Part shown: positions 34,693 through 43,038 of the stretch, piece by piece
Layout: the number at the start of each line of letters is the position of its first letter
How positions within the stretch are numbered: position 1 is the first letter of the stretch
DNA from: Brotonthovivens sp045629925
Lineage (GTDB): Bacteria > Bacillota > Clostridia > Lachnospirales > Lachnospiraceae
Direction of reading: 5' to 3'
Assembly (NCBI GenBank): GCA_045629925.1
Contig: JAZQSD010000091.1
Location: 1-64,000 of the forward strand
DNA: 64,000 bases
The notes under the pieces: model-generated
What the model was told of the DNA's origin: nothing
The model's database searches: none
Seen by the model: the letters and a program-made list of their open reading frames with translations, nothing else
Made by a program: the position numbers and the translations under genes

Positions 34693-36636
34693 TTAGTATA
34701 ATTTTGCACCTGCTGGGATTTTATTATCCACCATGAGAAGGTTCAGTTTTTCTTCTCCTTCTTCATTGTGAATAGCAGATAATAACATACCGCAAGATTC
34801 AATACCCATCATAGCGCGTGGTGGAAGGTTCGTAATTGCAACTAATGTTTTGCCTACTAATTCTTCTGGTTCATAGAATTCATGAATACCGCTTAAGATT
34901 GTACGATCTGTGCCTGTACCATCATCTAATGTGAAGCGAAGAAGCTTTTTGCTCTTTGGTACTGCTACACATTCTTTTACTTTCACTGCTCTGAAATCAG
35001 ATTTGCTGAATGTTTCAAAATCAACTGCATCTTCGAAAAGTGGTTCAATCTCAACTTTGGAGAAATCAATCACTTCTTCACAACAGCATGTGATACCTGC
35101 TTCTGGACAGCATTTTTCTTCTGTAGATTTCTTTGTTTCAGCGCCGCCTAATGTCTTCATTGTCGGGAAGAGAAGTACGTCTCTGATTGCTAAAGAATCT
35201 GTTAACAACATAGAAAGACGGTCAATACCGTAGCCGATACCGCCTGTTGGAGGCATACCGATCTCTAATGCATTTAAGAAGTCTTCGTCTGTTGTCTGCG
35301 CTTCGTCATCACCCTGAGCAAGCATTGCTTCCTGATGTTTGAAACGTTCTCTCTGATCGATTGGATCATTAAGCTCGGAGTAAGCATTTGCCATTTCCCA
35401 TCCGTTGATAAACAGCTCGAAACGTTCTGTTAATTCTGGATTTTCTGGTTTTTTCTTTGTTAATGGAGAAATCTCGATTGGATGATCCATAACAAATGTT
35501 GGCTGGATTAAGTGATCTTCAACAAACTCTTCGAAGAACAATGCTAAGATATCACCTTTTGCATGTCTGTCTTCAAACTCTACATGATGTTCTTTCGCAA
35601 CTGCTTTTGCTTCTTCTGTTGTTTTGATCTCGTTAAAGTCTACGCCGGAATATTTTTTAACTGCATCAATCATAGTGATTCTTTCGAAAGGTTTTCCGAA
35701 ATCGATTTCGATGCCGTTGTAGCTGAATTTTGTTGTTCCAAGCACCTGTTCTGCTACGTAGCGATACATGTTTTCTGTTAAGTCCATCATGCCGTGGTAG
35801 TCTGTGTATGCCTGGTAAAGTTCCATAAGTGTAAACTCTGGATTGTGTCTTGTGTCAACACCTTCGTTACGGAATACACGACCGATTTCGTATACTCTTT
35901 CAAGGCCGCCAACGATAAGACGTTTTAAGTAAAGTTCAAGAGAGATTCTTAACTTAAAGTCTTCACTTAATGCGTTAGAGTGAGTGATGAATGGTCTTGC
36001 AGAAGCGCCGCCTGCATTTGCAACAAGCATAGGTGTTTCTACTTCGATAAAGCCTTCACCTGCTAAGTACTGACGAATAGAACTGATGATCTTGGAACGT
36101 TTGATAAATGTATCCTTAACCTCAGTATTCATAATTAAGTCAACGTATCTCTGACGGTAACGTGTATCTGTATCTGTTAAACCGTGGAATTTTTCTGGCA
36201 ATACCTGAAGACTCTTGGATAAAAGAGTTACTTCTGTTGCGTGGATGGAGATTTCGCCTGTTTTTGTTGTGAAAACTTCACCTGTGATACCAAGAATATC
36301 ACCTACATCGTATTTTTTGAAATCAGCGTATGCTTCTTCACCGATGTTATCTCTTGCAACGTAAGACTGAATGCTTCCTTTTAAGTCCTGAATATTACAG
36401 AAAGATGCTTTACCCATAACACGCTTAAACATCATACGACCAGCAAGTGTAACTACTTTGCCTTCTAATTCAGCATAGTTATCCTTAATGTCTGTACTGT
36501 GGTGTGTTACGTCAAATTTTGTAATCTGGAAAGGATCTTTGCCGCGTTCCTGTAAATCTTTTAATTTGTCACGGCGAACTTTTAATAACTGATGAATGTC
36601 CTGTTCCTGCTGCTGTACATTTTTCTGTTCTGCCAT
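34693..36636 (-). CDS. lysS: Lysyl-tRNA synthetase with C-terminal tRNA-binding domain
   Basis: This 647-residue class II synthetase is longer than the usual ~500 residues. Residues ~60-170 form the anticodon-binding OB domain. The catalytic core has motif 1 (FIEVETPMLV region), motif 2 (RVFRNEGVDTRHNPEFTLMELY, in parts) and motif 3 (GIGYGIDRLSML). After the core comes a Cys-rich linker (CCPEAGITCCCEE) and then a tRNA-bind OB domain like that at the C-terminus of MetRS (FRAVKVKECVAVPKSKKLLRF to the end). It is the second gene after greA. Confidence 0.94.
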   Translation of the reverse strand: MAEQKNVQQQEQDIHQLLKVRRDKLKDLQERGKDPFQITKFDVTHHSTDIKDNYAELEGKVVTLAGRMMFKRVMGKASFCNIQDLKGSIQSYVARDNIGEEAYADFKKYDVGDILGITGEVFTTKTGEISIHATEVTLLSKSLQVLPEKFHGLTDTDTRYRQRYVDLIMNTEVKDTFIKRSKIISSIRQYLAGEGFIEVETPMLVANAGGASARPFITHSNALSEDFKLRISLELYLKRLIVGGLERVYEIGRVFRNEGVDTRHNPEFTLMELYQAYTDYHGMMDLTENMYRYVAEQVLGTTKFSYNGIEIDFGKPFERITMIDAVKKYSGVDFNEIKTTEEAKAVAKEHHVEFEDRHAKGDILALFFEEFVEDHLIQPTFVMDHPIEISPLTKKKPENPELTERFELFINGWEMANAYSELNDPIDQRERFKHQEAMLAQGDDEAQTTDEDFLNALEIGMPPTGGIGYGIDRLSMLLTDSLAIRDVLLFPTMKTLGGAETKKSTEEKCCPEAGITCCCEEVIDFSKVEIEPLFEDAVDFETFSKSDFRAVKVKECVAVPKSKKLLRFTLDDGTGTDRTILSGIHEFYEPEELVGKTLVAITNLPPRAMMGIESCGMLLSAIHNEEGEEKLNLLMVDNKIPAGAKLY

Positions 36637-36658
36637 CTTTTTGTTCTCCTCTTTATTC

Positions 36659-37138
36659 CTAATTGGATCTCTGGATTTCTAAAATCTTATAAGTCATTGT
36701 TCCAGCCTGTGTCTCTACTTCTACAGTATCGCCAACTTTTGCGCCGATTAACGCTTTTCCCACTGGAGATTCGTTAGAAATCTTGCACTGAAGGCTGTTC
36801 GCCTCTGTGGATCCTACGATTTTATAAGTAAGTTCTTCTTCGAACTCGCAATCATAGATTTTAACCTGACATCCAACGCTGATCTTATCTGTGTCTACTT
36901 CTTCTTCCACAACTACATCTGCATTTTTAAGAATCTTTTCGATTTCTTCGATTCTTGTTTCGATGTCACGCTGTTCATCTTTTGCTGCATCATATTCAGC
37001 GTTTTCTGATAAGTCGCCCTGTTCTCTAGCTTCCTTAATCTTCTGGGCTACTTCTTTTCTTTTTACTACCTTCAGATTTTCGAGTTCATCTTCCAGTTTC
37101 TTTAATCCTTCGTAAGTCAGTAGATTTTTCTTATCCAT
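36659..37138 (-). CDS. greA: Transcription elongation factor GreA
   Basis: This 159-residue factor stimulates transcript cleavage by backtracked RNA polymerase. The N-terminal coiled coil (residues ~8-75) carries the acidic tip AREQGDLSENAEYDAAK. The C-terminal FKBP-like domain includes ISNESPVGKALIGAKVGDTVEVET. SD AGGAGG. It is transcribed from a consensus promoter at the end of dus and is followed after 22 nt by lysS. Confidence 0.96.
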   Translation of the reverse strand: MDKKNLLTYEGLKKLEDELENLKVVKRKEVAQKIKEAREQGDLSENAEYDAAKDEQRDIETRIEEIEKILKNADVVVEEEVDTDKISVGCQVKIYDCEFEEELTYKIVGSTEANSLQCKISNESPVGKALIGAKVGDTVEVETQAGTMTYKILEIQRSN

Positions 37139-37244
37139 TCTTACAATTCCTCCTATTTGTCCCAGATAGTATCATCGGAACCCAATAATATTTCTCTTAT
37201 TTAATCTATTCACACCCGTTTTCTTGCGGGGGAGTAAGCAAATT

Positions 37245-37264
37245 GGACGCAATAGTATGCGTCC
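37245..37264 (-). promoter_or_regulatory. Hairpin in the greA-lysS leader
   Basis: A perfect 7-bp stem GGACGCA/TGCGTCC lies about 15 nt after the predicted transcription start. Further down, CCCGC/CGGG could form a second stem. No T-box consensus was seen, so I cannot say what it responds to. Confidence 0.4.
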
Positions 37265-37282
37265 GAATAATACAATTTCAAC

Positions 37283-37311
37283 ATTATAGCTGAAAGGCCT
37301 GATTATGTCAA
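37283..37311 (-). promoter_or_regulatory. Sigma-A promoter of greA-lysS
   Basis: TTGACA (37306-37311), a 17-nt spacer and TATAAT (37283-37288) are a perfect consensus. The -35 overlaps the 3' end of dus. The leader to greA is about 135 nt. Confidence 0.9.
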
Positions 37312-38268
37312 GAATTCTTCAAATAAGGCCTCTAAATGCGGCAAGGTTTCCACCTCATTAATACGACCGCGAAGTTTGGCTGAATTCTTATACCCAGCCG
37401 TATACCAAGCAGCATGTTTTCGGATCTCTCGAATCCCAGTGTAGTCACCTTTTACCTCCAGCTGCATCTTGGCATGTTTAAGCACCATCTGAGAAACTTC
37501 CTGTATGGATGGCTTAGGCAAATCCTCCCCCGTTTCCAGTTTATGAAGAATCTGTTTAAATATCCATGGATTTCCTTGGCATCCTCGGCCGATCATGAAA
37601 CCGTCACAGCCAGTCTGTTCCTTCATTCGAACCACATCATCTGCCGTAAGAAGATCCCCGTTTCCGATTACAGGTATCTTCACAGCTTCTTTTACCTGGC
37701 GGATAATATCCCAATCTGCGTTTCCTGAATAATATTGCTGTCTTGTTCTTCCATGAACTGCCACAGCAGCAACGCCGCAGCTTTCTGCGATCTTGGCAAT
37801 CTCCACCGCATTGATATGATCTTCATCAAAGCCTCTGCGGAACTTAACGGTAACAGGTTTTTTTACCGCCTTAACCATTTTGGATAAAATCTCTTCCACT
37901 AATTTCGGATTTTTCATCAGGGCAGACCCTTCGCCGTTGTTTACAACCTTTGGCACCGGACATCCCATATTAAAATCCAGAATGTCAAATGGGCGGTCTT
38001 CAATCTGTGCCGCAATCTCTGCCAACAGATCTGGTTCTGAACCGAACAACTGCAGAGACACTGGCCGTTCTCTTTCGTCAATCTCCATTAACTGCTCTGT
38101 GTTTTTGTTTCTATAATAAATTGCCTTTGCGCTGACCATCTCCATGCACAACAACCCTGCGCCTTGCTCCTTGCACAGCAAGCGAAATGGCAGGTCTGTT
38201 ACCCCTGCCATCGGCGCTAGGATCAAAGGATTGTCCAGCGTTACATTTCCAATTTTCAATGTTTCCAT
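37303..38268 (-). CDS. dus: tRNA-dihydrouridine synthase
   Basis: This 321-residue FMN enzyme reduces uridine to dihydrouridine in tRNA D-loops. The N-terminal TIM barrel has LAPMAGVTDLPFR (near residue 18), the FMN-binding NMGCPVPKV with the catalytic Cys in this region, KFRRGFD, and HGRTRQQYYSG. GNGDL and the GRGCQGNPW phosphate loop complete it. The C-terminal helical domain is present. It belongs to the DusB-like group. It follows coaX by 32 nt. Confidence 0.93.
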   Translation of the reverse strand: METLKIGNVTLDNPLILAPMAGVTDLPFRLLCKEQGAGLLCMEMVSAKAIYYRNKNTEQLMEIDERERPVSLQLFGSEPDLLAEIAAQIEDRPFDILDFNMGCPVPKVVNNGEGSALMKNPKLVEEILSKMVKAVKKPVTVKFRRGFDEDHINAVEIAKIAESCGVAAVAVHGRTRQQYYSGNADWDIIRQVKEAVKIPVIGNGDLLTADDVVRMKEQTGCDGFMIGRGCQGNPWIFKQILHKLETGEDLPKPSIQEVSQMVLKHAKMQLEVKGDYTGIREIRKHAAWYTAGYKNSAKLRGRINEVETLPHLEALFEEFLT

Positions 38269-38300
38269 TTCGCTTTTCTTTCTAAAAAAATCCGCGCAGT

Positions 38301-39077
38301 TTATCTGCCGCTTTTATTTTTTTCGTAAATGATCTGCATTCCTTTTAAAGTCAGCATTGGATCATAGATATCAATAGCGTCTGTCTCTTTTTCAATCAGT
38401 GTTCCAAGTCCGCCCGTCGCAATAACTTTGATATTCTCGAGTCCGGATTCTTTTTTGATCTGATTGATAATATATTCTGTAGAACCAATCTGGCCATACA
38501 CGAGCCCTGCCTGCATACATGCAATTGTCTCCTGTGCCAGGATAGTATCTGGTTTTCTGATTTCAAATTCAGGAAGCTTTGCAGCCATGCTCCACATTGC
38601 CTGCGCAGATGTTCTGATACCTGGCGCAATGACACAAGAAACAAAAGTTCCTTCTGCATCCACAAGATCATACGTTGTCGCAGTACCATAATCAACAACG
38701 ATTGCCGGTCCGCCATACAACTCATAAACTGCTGCCGCGTCTACAATACGGTCCGCTCCTACCTGCTTTGGATTTTTCCCAGCTACACGGATGCCTGTTT
38801 TTACGCCGGCTTCAATGATCAGCGGTCTGATATTGAAATATTTAATAATTGCACTTGTCAGAGAATGCATAACATTTGGCACAACAGAAGCAATGATAAC
38901 ATCTGAGATATCATCCACTGTCATCTTATTGTGCTCCAACAGATCGCAGATTACGATCCCATACTCGTCAGATGTACGGGAATGGATTGTTGTGATTCTG
39001 AATGTAGCTTTTAATTCCTTGCCATCAAAAACACCCAGAGTAAAATTTGTATTTCCAATATCGATTGTCAATAACAT
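38301..39077 (-). CDS. coaX: Type III pantothenate kinase
   Basis: The 258-residue kinase performs the first step of coenzyme A synthesis. The start at 39077 (MLLTIDIGNTNFTLGVF) is set by GGGAGG. Family motifs are DIGNTN (residues 5-10), GADRIVDAAA and VVDYGTATTYDLV. The type III enzyme is not feedback-inhibited by CoA and needs a monovalent cation. It lies in the birA - small unknown - coaX - dus gene string. Confidence 0.94.
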   Translation of the reverse strand: MLLTIDIGNTNFTLGVFDGKELKATFRITTIHSRTSDEYGIVICDLLEHNKMTVDDISDVIIASVVPNVMHSLTSAIIKYFNIRPLIIEAGVKTGIRVAGKNPKQVGADRIVDAAAVYELYGGPAIVVDYGTATTYDLVDAEGTFVSCVIAPGIRTSAQAMWSMAAKLPEFEIRKPDTILAQETIACMQAGLVYGQIGSTEYIINQIKKESGLENIKVIATGGLGTLIEKETDAIDIYDPMLTLKGMQIIYEKNKSGR

Positions 39078-39079
39078 GC

Positions 39080-39415
39080 TTAGTCCTCCCACTCTTCCCC
39101 AAGGAAAAATACTTTATAGTAGAGCTCTAACGCTTCCAACAGTTCATCTTTCTCGTTCTGTATCTGTTTGATCTTCAAGACACTTCCGATATCATCATAA
39201 AGCAGATCACCTTCATCAGCCGCTGTTTCAAAATACAGACTGCCTTCTTCATCAAACTTTAATGTGAGCGTGCCGCCAATATCTTCTGTGTAAAGCACAC
39301 ACATAATCTTTAATTCATCCTGGATTGCCTGTGGCAGTCCCTGAAAATCATCATTTAAATAATACTTCTGTGTATATGCACTTGAGCCGCACAACACAAC
39401 ATCTTCCTGATACAT
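39080..39415 (-). CDS. Small conserved-looking protein of unknown function
   Basis: This is a 111-residue acidic protein (many Asp/Glu, ending FLGEEWED). The start at 39415 (MYQEDVVLCGSSAYTQKYYLN) follows GAGGAG. There are no membrane segments and no motif I can name. The pattern of alternating beta strands (IGGTLTLKFDEEGSLYFET) and a final helix (EKDELLEALELYYKVFF) suggests a small a/b domain. It sits between birA and coaX, one base pair-scale gap from each, so it may be linked to cofactor metabolism; this is only a guess from position. Confidence 0.75.
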   Translation of the reverse strand: MYQEDVVLCGSSAYTQKYYLNDDFQGLPQAIQDELKIMCVLYTEDIGGTLTLKFDEEGSLYFETAADEGDLLYDDIGSVLKIKQIQNEKDELLEALELYYKVFFLGEEWED

Positions 39416-39439
39416 TCTGTTCTCCTCGCCCAATGGGTC

Positions 39440-40237
39440 TTATATGGTATATCCTAGAACACCGCGGACGGAAACTTCCCCGGAGGATACATTTCGTTTC
39501 CCGCAATCTGTCTCTACGATTAATTCACCTTCATTGTTGATCCCTTCTGCAACACCGGAATAATCCCCTTTCGGATCTAATACCCTCACTTGTCTGTTGC
39601 GATTGATCAAATACTGATTATACAGATCTTTTAGCTCAGACAGCGTCTGACTCTTCATAAACACTCTGTAATAGTCTTCAAATATCTGCAAGATTTTTTC
39701 CAGCAGTGACTTTCGATTAATCACTTTGCCGCTTTCCAAAAGAATGGATGTCGCTACCGACTGAAGTTCTTCAGGGAAATTACAGTTGCCCACATTTACG
39801 CCAACGCCTACAACCAGATAATTAATCTGTTCTCCCAGAAGGCTCATCTCTGTTAAAATGCCGCATACTTTTTTGCCACTTAAGATCACATCGTTTGGCC
39901 ATTTGATCTGCGGCGCAACACCGGCTTCTTCCTGGATGGCTTTCGCCACCGCAAGTCCCATTACCAGTGTGAGCATGGATGCTTTTGCTGGCTCGATTTG
40001 ATCCTTGATCAAAAGCGACATCCAGATTCCCTGTCCTTTTGGCGACACAAAACTTCTTCCTAGCCTTCCTTTTCCAGCAGTTTGTGAATCAGCCACCACC
40101 AATGTTCCGTGAGAGGCTCCCTTCTCAGCCAGCCGCTTCACCTCTTCATTGGTTGAATCTGTTACATCGAACCAACTTACGGTTTTCCCTGCCCAACTTG
40201 TATTGAGTTCTTTCTTCAGAAATTCTTCCTGCAACAT
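39440..40237 (-). CDS. birA: Biotin-protein ligase, monofunctional
   Basis: This 265-residue enzyme activates biotin and attaches it to carboxylase carrier proteins. The catalytic motifs are GRLGRSFVSPKGQGIWMS (near residue 57) and KWPNDVILSGKKVCGIL. The C-terminal SH3-like domain is present. There is no N-terminal DNA-binding domain, so it is not a repressor of biotin genes. The start abuts the argF stop. It fits with BioY at 17548-18084 as a route from imported biotin to carboxylases. Confidence 0.94.
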   Translation of the reverse strand: MLQEEFLKKELNTSWAGKTVSWFDVTDSTNEEVKRLAEKGASHGTLVVADSQTAGKGRLGRSFVSPKGQGIWMSLLIKDQIEPAKASMLTLVMGLAVAKAIQEEAGVAPQIKWPNDVILSGKKVCGILTEMSLLGEQINYLVVGVGVNVGNCNFPEELQSVATSILLESGKVINRKSLLEKILQIFEDYYRVFMKSQTLSELKDLYNQYLINRNRQVRVLDPKGDYSGVAEGINNEGELIVETDCGKRNVSSGEVSVRGVLGYTI

Positions 40238-41227
40238 TTATTCTCCAATAGTAGCCAGCATCATTGCCTTGATTGTATGCATTCTGTTTTCCGCTTCATC
40301 AAATACAATAGACTGTTCACTTTCAAACACTTCATCTGTAACTTCGATCTCATCCAGACCAAATTTTGCTTTGATCTCCTGACCAACTTCTGTCTTAAGG
40401 TCATGGAACGCTGGCAGACAGTGCATAAAGCGGCACTGTGGACCTGCATTGTCCATTACAGCCTTGTTTACCTGGTATGGAAGAAGTTCTTTGATACGTT
40501 CTTCCCAGATTTCGTCTGGTTCGCCCATGGAAACCCAAACGTCTGTATAGATAACATCTGCACCTTTTGTACCTTCCATAACATCTTCTGTCAGTGTGAT
40601 GGTCGCACCTGTCTGTGCAGCGATTTCTTTACACTGATCAATCAAATGCTGTTCTGGGAAATAATTCTTAGATGTGCATCCAACAAAATGCATACCTAAT
40701 TTTGCGCAGACTACCATCAGGGAGTTGCCCATGTTATAGCGCGCATCACCCATATATACTAATTTAATACCTTTTACTCTTCCGAAGTGTTCTTTGATAG
40801 TGAGCACATCTGCAAGCATCTGCGTTGGATGGAATTCATTTGTCAACCCATTCCAAACAGGAACTCTTGAATATTTCGCAAGCTCATCTACGATTTCCTG
40901 ACCATATCCTCGATATTCGATACCGTCATACATTCTGCTCAACACTCTGGCTGTATCTGCCAAGCTTTCTTTTTTGCCCAGCTGACACTGTTTTGGATCT
41001 AAAAATGTTGCGCCCATTCCCAAGTCATGCGCTGCAACTTCAAAAGAACAACGAGTTCTTGTACTTGTCTTTTCGAAAATCAAGGCAACATTTTTCCCTC
41101 TCAGTGTATCATGAAGGATCCCCTGTTTTTTCTTTGCTTTTAAATCTGCTGCCAGATCAACAAGATATAAGATCTCTTCTGGTGTAAAATCAAGTAATTT
41201 CAAAAAATGTTTCCCTTTTAAGTTCAT
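40238..41227 (-). CDS. argF: Ornithine carbamoyltransferase
   Basis: This 329-residue enzyme makes citrulline from ornithine and carbamoyl phosphate, or runs in reverse in arginine catabolism. The carbamoyl-phosphate motif STRTRCSFEVAAHD is near residue 55 and the ornithine-binding Cys motif FMHCLPAFHD near residue 270. No arc operon neighbours are seen, so an anabolic role is more likely. SD GAGGAGGA. It has its own promoter. Confidence 0.95.
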   Translation of the reverse strand: MNLKGKHFLKLLDFTPEEILYLVDLAADLKAKKKQGILHDTLRGKNVALIFEKTSTRTRCSFEVAAHDLGMGATFLDPKQCQLGKKESLADTARVLSRMYDGIEYRGYGQEIVDELAKYSRVPVWNGLTNEFHPTQMLADVLTIKEHFGRVKGIKLVYMGDARYNMGNSLMVVCAKLGMHFVGCTSKNYFPEQHLIDQCKEIAAQTGATITLTEDVMEGTKGADVIYTDVWVSMGEPDEIWEERIKELLPYQVNKAVMDNAGPQCRFMHCLPAFHDLKTEVGQEIKAKFGLDEIEVTDEVFESEQSIVFDEAENRMHTIKAMMLATIGE

Positions 41228-41296
41228 CCTGATATCCTCCTCATATAGGATCTATGTATGGATCTTCAATTTGTCCCATACCTATAAATATGTGTC

Positions 41297-41325
41297 ATAA
41301 TAGTATATTTTTTTTACTAAGTCAA
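41297..41325 (-). promoter_or_regulatory. Sigma-A promoter of argF
   Basis: TTGACT (41320-41325), a 17-nt spacer and TATTAT (41297-41302) lie on the minus strand. The leader is about 65 nt. Confidence 0.78.
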
Positions 41326-41326
41326 T

Positions 41327-41351
41327 GAGGATGCCTACTTGAGGCATCCTC
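41327..41351 (-). terminator. Hairpin after the SPFH gene
   Basis: A perfect 9-bp stem GAGGATGCC (41327-41335) / GGCATCCTC (41343-41351) lies between the SPFH stop and the argF -35. The following minus-strand sequence is only moderately T-rich, so termination may be partial. Confidence 0.6.
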
Positions 41352-41362
41352 TTATTACTCTA

Positions 41363-42307
41363 TTATGCTTTTGTTGCGCCTTCATCGTTTGCCGCTACTT
41401 CTACAATAGATTTTGCCAAACCTGCTATTCCCTGAATTTCAGATGGAATAATGATCTTTGTAGCATTTCCGTCAGCTGCTTTCGCGAATGCTTCCAGACT
41501 CTTTAACTGAAGTACTGCCGCATCTGGCGCAGCATCTTTCAGGAATCGGAGACCGTCTGCATTGGCCTGCTGAATCTTCAAGATAGCTTCCGCCTGACCT
41601 TCTGCCTCTTTTACAGTGGCTTCTTTTTTCGCTTCTGCGCGAAGGATTGCTGCCTGTTTTTCAGCTTCTGCATCTAAGATAGCGGATTCTTTCTTACCTT
41701 CTGCCACAAGGATTGTTGATTTCTTCTCACCTTCAGCACGAAGAATTGCTTCTCGACGTTCACGTTCTGCCTTCATCTGTTTTTCCATTGCATCCTGGAT
41801 CGCTGTTGGTGGAATGATATTCTTTAACTCTACACGATTTACTTTGATGCCCCATGGATCTGTGGCAATATCAAGAGATGCACGCATCTTTGTATTGATT
41901 GTCTCTCTGGATGTAAGTGTTTCGTCCAGTTCAAGATCACCGATGATATTTCGCAGTGTTGTGGCTGTCAGATTTTCAATAGCCATGATTGGATTTTCAA
42001 CACCGTATGCGAACAGCTTTGGATCTGTAATCTGGAAAAATACAACTGTATCGATTCTCATTGTTACGTTATCTTTTGTGATTACAGGCTGTGGCGCAAA
42101 GTCTACTACCTGCTCTTTCAAAAGTACACGTTTTGCAATACGGTCAATAAATGGAAGTTTAAAGTGAAGTCCTACATCCCATGTTCCCTGATATGCGCCA
42201 AGACGTTCCACAACATAAGCATTAGCCTGTGGCACGATCTTAATACAGGAAATAAGGATAATAACTACGATGATTACTAAAATAATTACTGCTATAAATG
42301 GTCCCAT
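41363..42307 (-). CDS. SPFH (stomatin/prohibitin) membrane protein
   Basis: This is a 314-residue protein with an N-terminal membrane anchor (residues ~5-25). The SPFH domain follows (QANAYVVERLGAYQGTWDVGLHFKLPFIDRI, in parts). A long Ala/Glu-rich coiled coil (residues ~180-250, with repeats of AEGKKESAILDAEAEKQAAI type) leads to a short C-terminal tail. Such proteins oligomerise on the membrane and organise or protect other membrane proteins. It is paired with NfeD encoded 13 nt upstream, the usual partner. Confidence 0.92.
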   Translation of the reverse strand: MGPFIAVIILVIIVVIILISCIKIVPQANAYVVERLGAYQGTWDVGLHFKLPFIDRIAKRVLLKEQVVDFAPQPVITKDNVTMRIDTVVFFQITDPKLFAYGVENPIMAIENLTATTLRNIIGDLELDETLTSRETINTKMRASLDIATDPWGIKVNRVELKNIIPPTAIQDAMEKQMKAERERREAILRAEGEKKSTILVAEGKKESAILDAEAEKQAAILRAEAKKEATVKEAEGQAEAILKIQQANADGLRFLKDAAPDAAVLQLKSLEAFAKAADGNATKIIIPSEIQGIAGLAKSIVEVAANDEGATKA

Positions 42308-42320
42308 TCAAATACCTCCT

Positions 42321-42788
42321 TTAGTCCTCAAATATAGATGTAGTATTTGCTGTTTCTAATTCTTCTACTATTAATTTTACGCCTTCGATGGCAACAACTT
42401 TAACGATGTCATCTTTTGCAAATTGCTTTCCGCTATCTTTTGCTCTAGCCGTCCATTCCTGACCTCTAATCTGTACCAGACCAGACGCTGAAATGTTACT
42501 GATAGGTTCCAAAACCACTGCTTCCTGACCAATAAGGCTCTCCGCATTAGTCTTCTCTCGCTTTGTGTTAAACTGCTTCTTCGCCAAAGGTCTTGTAAAG
42601 AATAGCAATACAAAGGAAACCACAAAAAACAACACAACCTGCGCAGGTAAAGGAGCATCCACCAAAGCCGCTATAAACGCAACCAAAGCACCTCCGGCAA
42701 ACCAGATCGTTGCAAGTCCCATCGTTGCAAACTCTGCAATTACCATGATCACAAGAATGATCAGCCATGCAATCACTTCAAAATTCAT
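42321..42788 (-). CDS. NfeD-like membrane protein
   Basis: This is a 155-residue protein. The start at 42788 (MNFEVIAWLIILVIM) follows AAAGGAG; the longer frame is not used. Three or four membrane segments (residues ~3-75) precede a C-terminal OB-fold (NfeD domain; SLIGQEAVVLEPISNISASG, VQIRGQEWTARAKDSG). It is the short, non-protease NfeD form that accompanies SPFH proteins. A promoter TTGTAA-N17-TATCTT lies at 42859-42887. Confidence 0.9.
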   Translation of the reverse strand: MNFEVIAWLIILVIMVIAEFATMGLATIWFAGGALVAFIAALVDAPLPAQVVLFFVVSFVLLFFTRPLAKKQFNTKREKTNAESLIGQEAVVLEPISNISASGLVQIRGQEWTARAKDSGKQFAKDDIVKVVAIEGVKLIVEELETANTTSIFED

Positions 42789-42858
42789 AGGGCATCTCCT
42801 TTCGCTGATATGATTAATCAAAACAAACACCCGATTTATCTTTGTTTTGAATAGTTTC

Positions 42859-42887
42859 AAGATACCATATTTCACGCTTAATTACAA
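42859..42887 (-). promoter_or_regulatory. Probable promoter of nfeD-SPFH
   Basis: TTGTAA (42882-42887), a 17-nt spacer and TATCTT (42859-42864) on the minus strand are a fair match to sigma-A. Confidence 0.55.
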
Positions 42888-42933
42888 TAAAGAATCCTTT
42901 TCAGTTCTATTACGACCACAGGGGAACTTAAGC

Positions 42934-42980
42934 AAAAAAGACAGCTGAGATGTTTGTCTTTAAACATCCAACTGTCTTTT
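42934..42980 (-). terminator. Terminator of the SleB-type hydrolase gene
   Basis: The imperfect stem AGACAG/CTGTCT plus GATGTTT/AAACATC is followed on the minus strand by CTTTTTTGC. It lies about 60 nt after the stop codon. Confidence 0.78.
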
Positions 42981-43038
42981 AAAGGCACAAAAACTACCAT
43001 TCTATAGTCTGTTTTTTATTTGCAGCACTTTTTTCGAT

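Noticed and set aside
37139..37282. T-box or other riboswitch before greA-lysS
   Set aside because: I looked for a T-box antiterminator sequence and a terminator before greA; only simple hairpins are visible.
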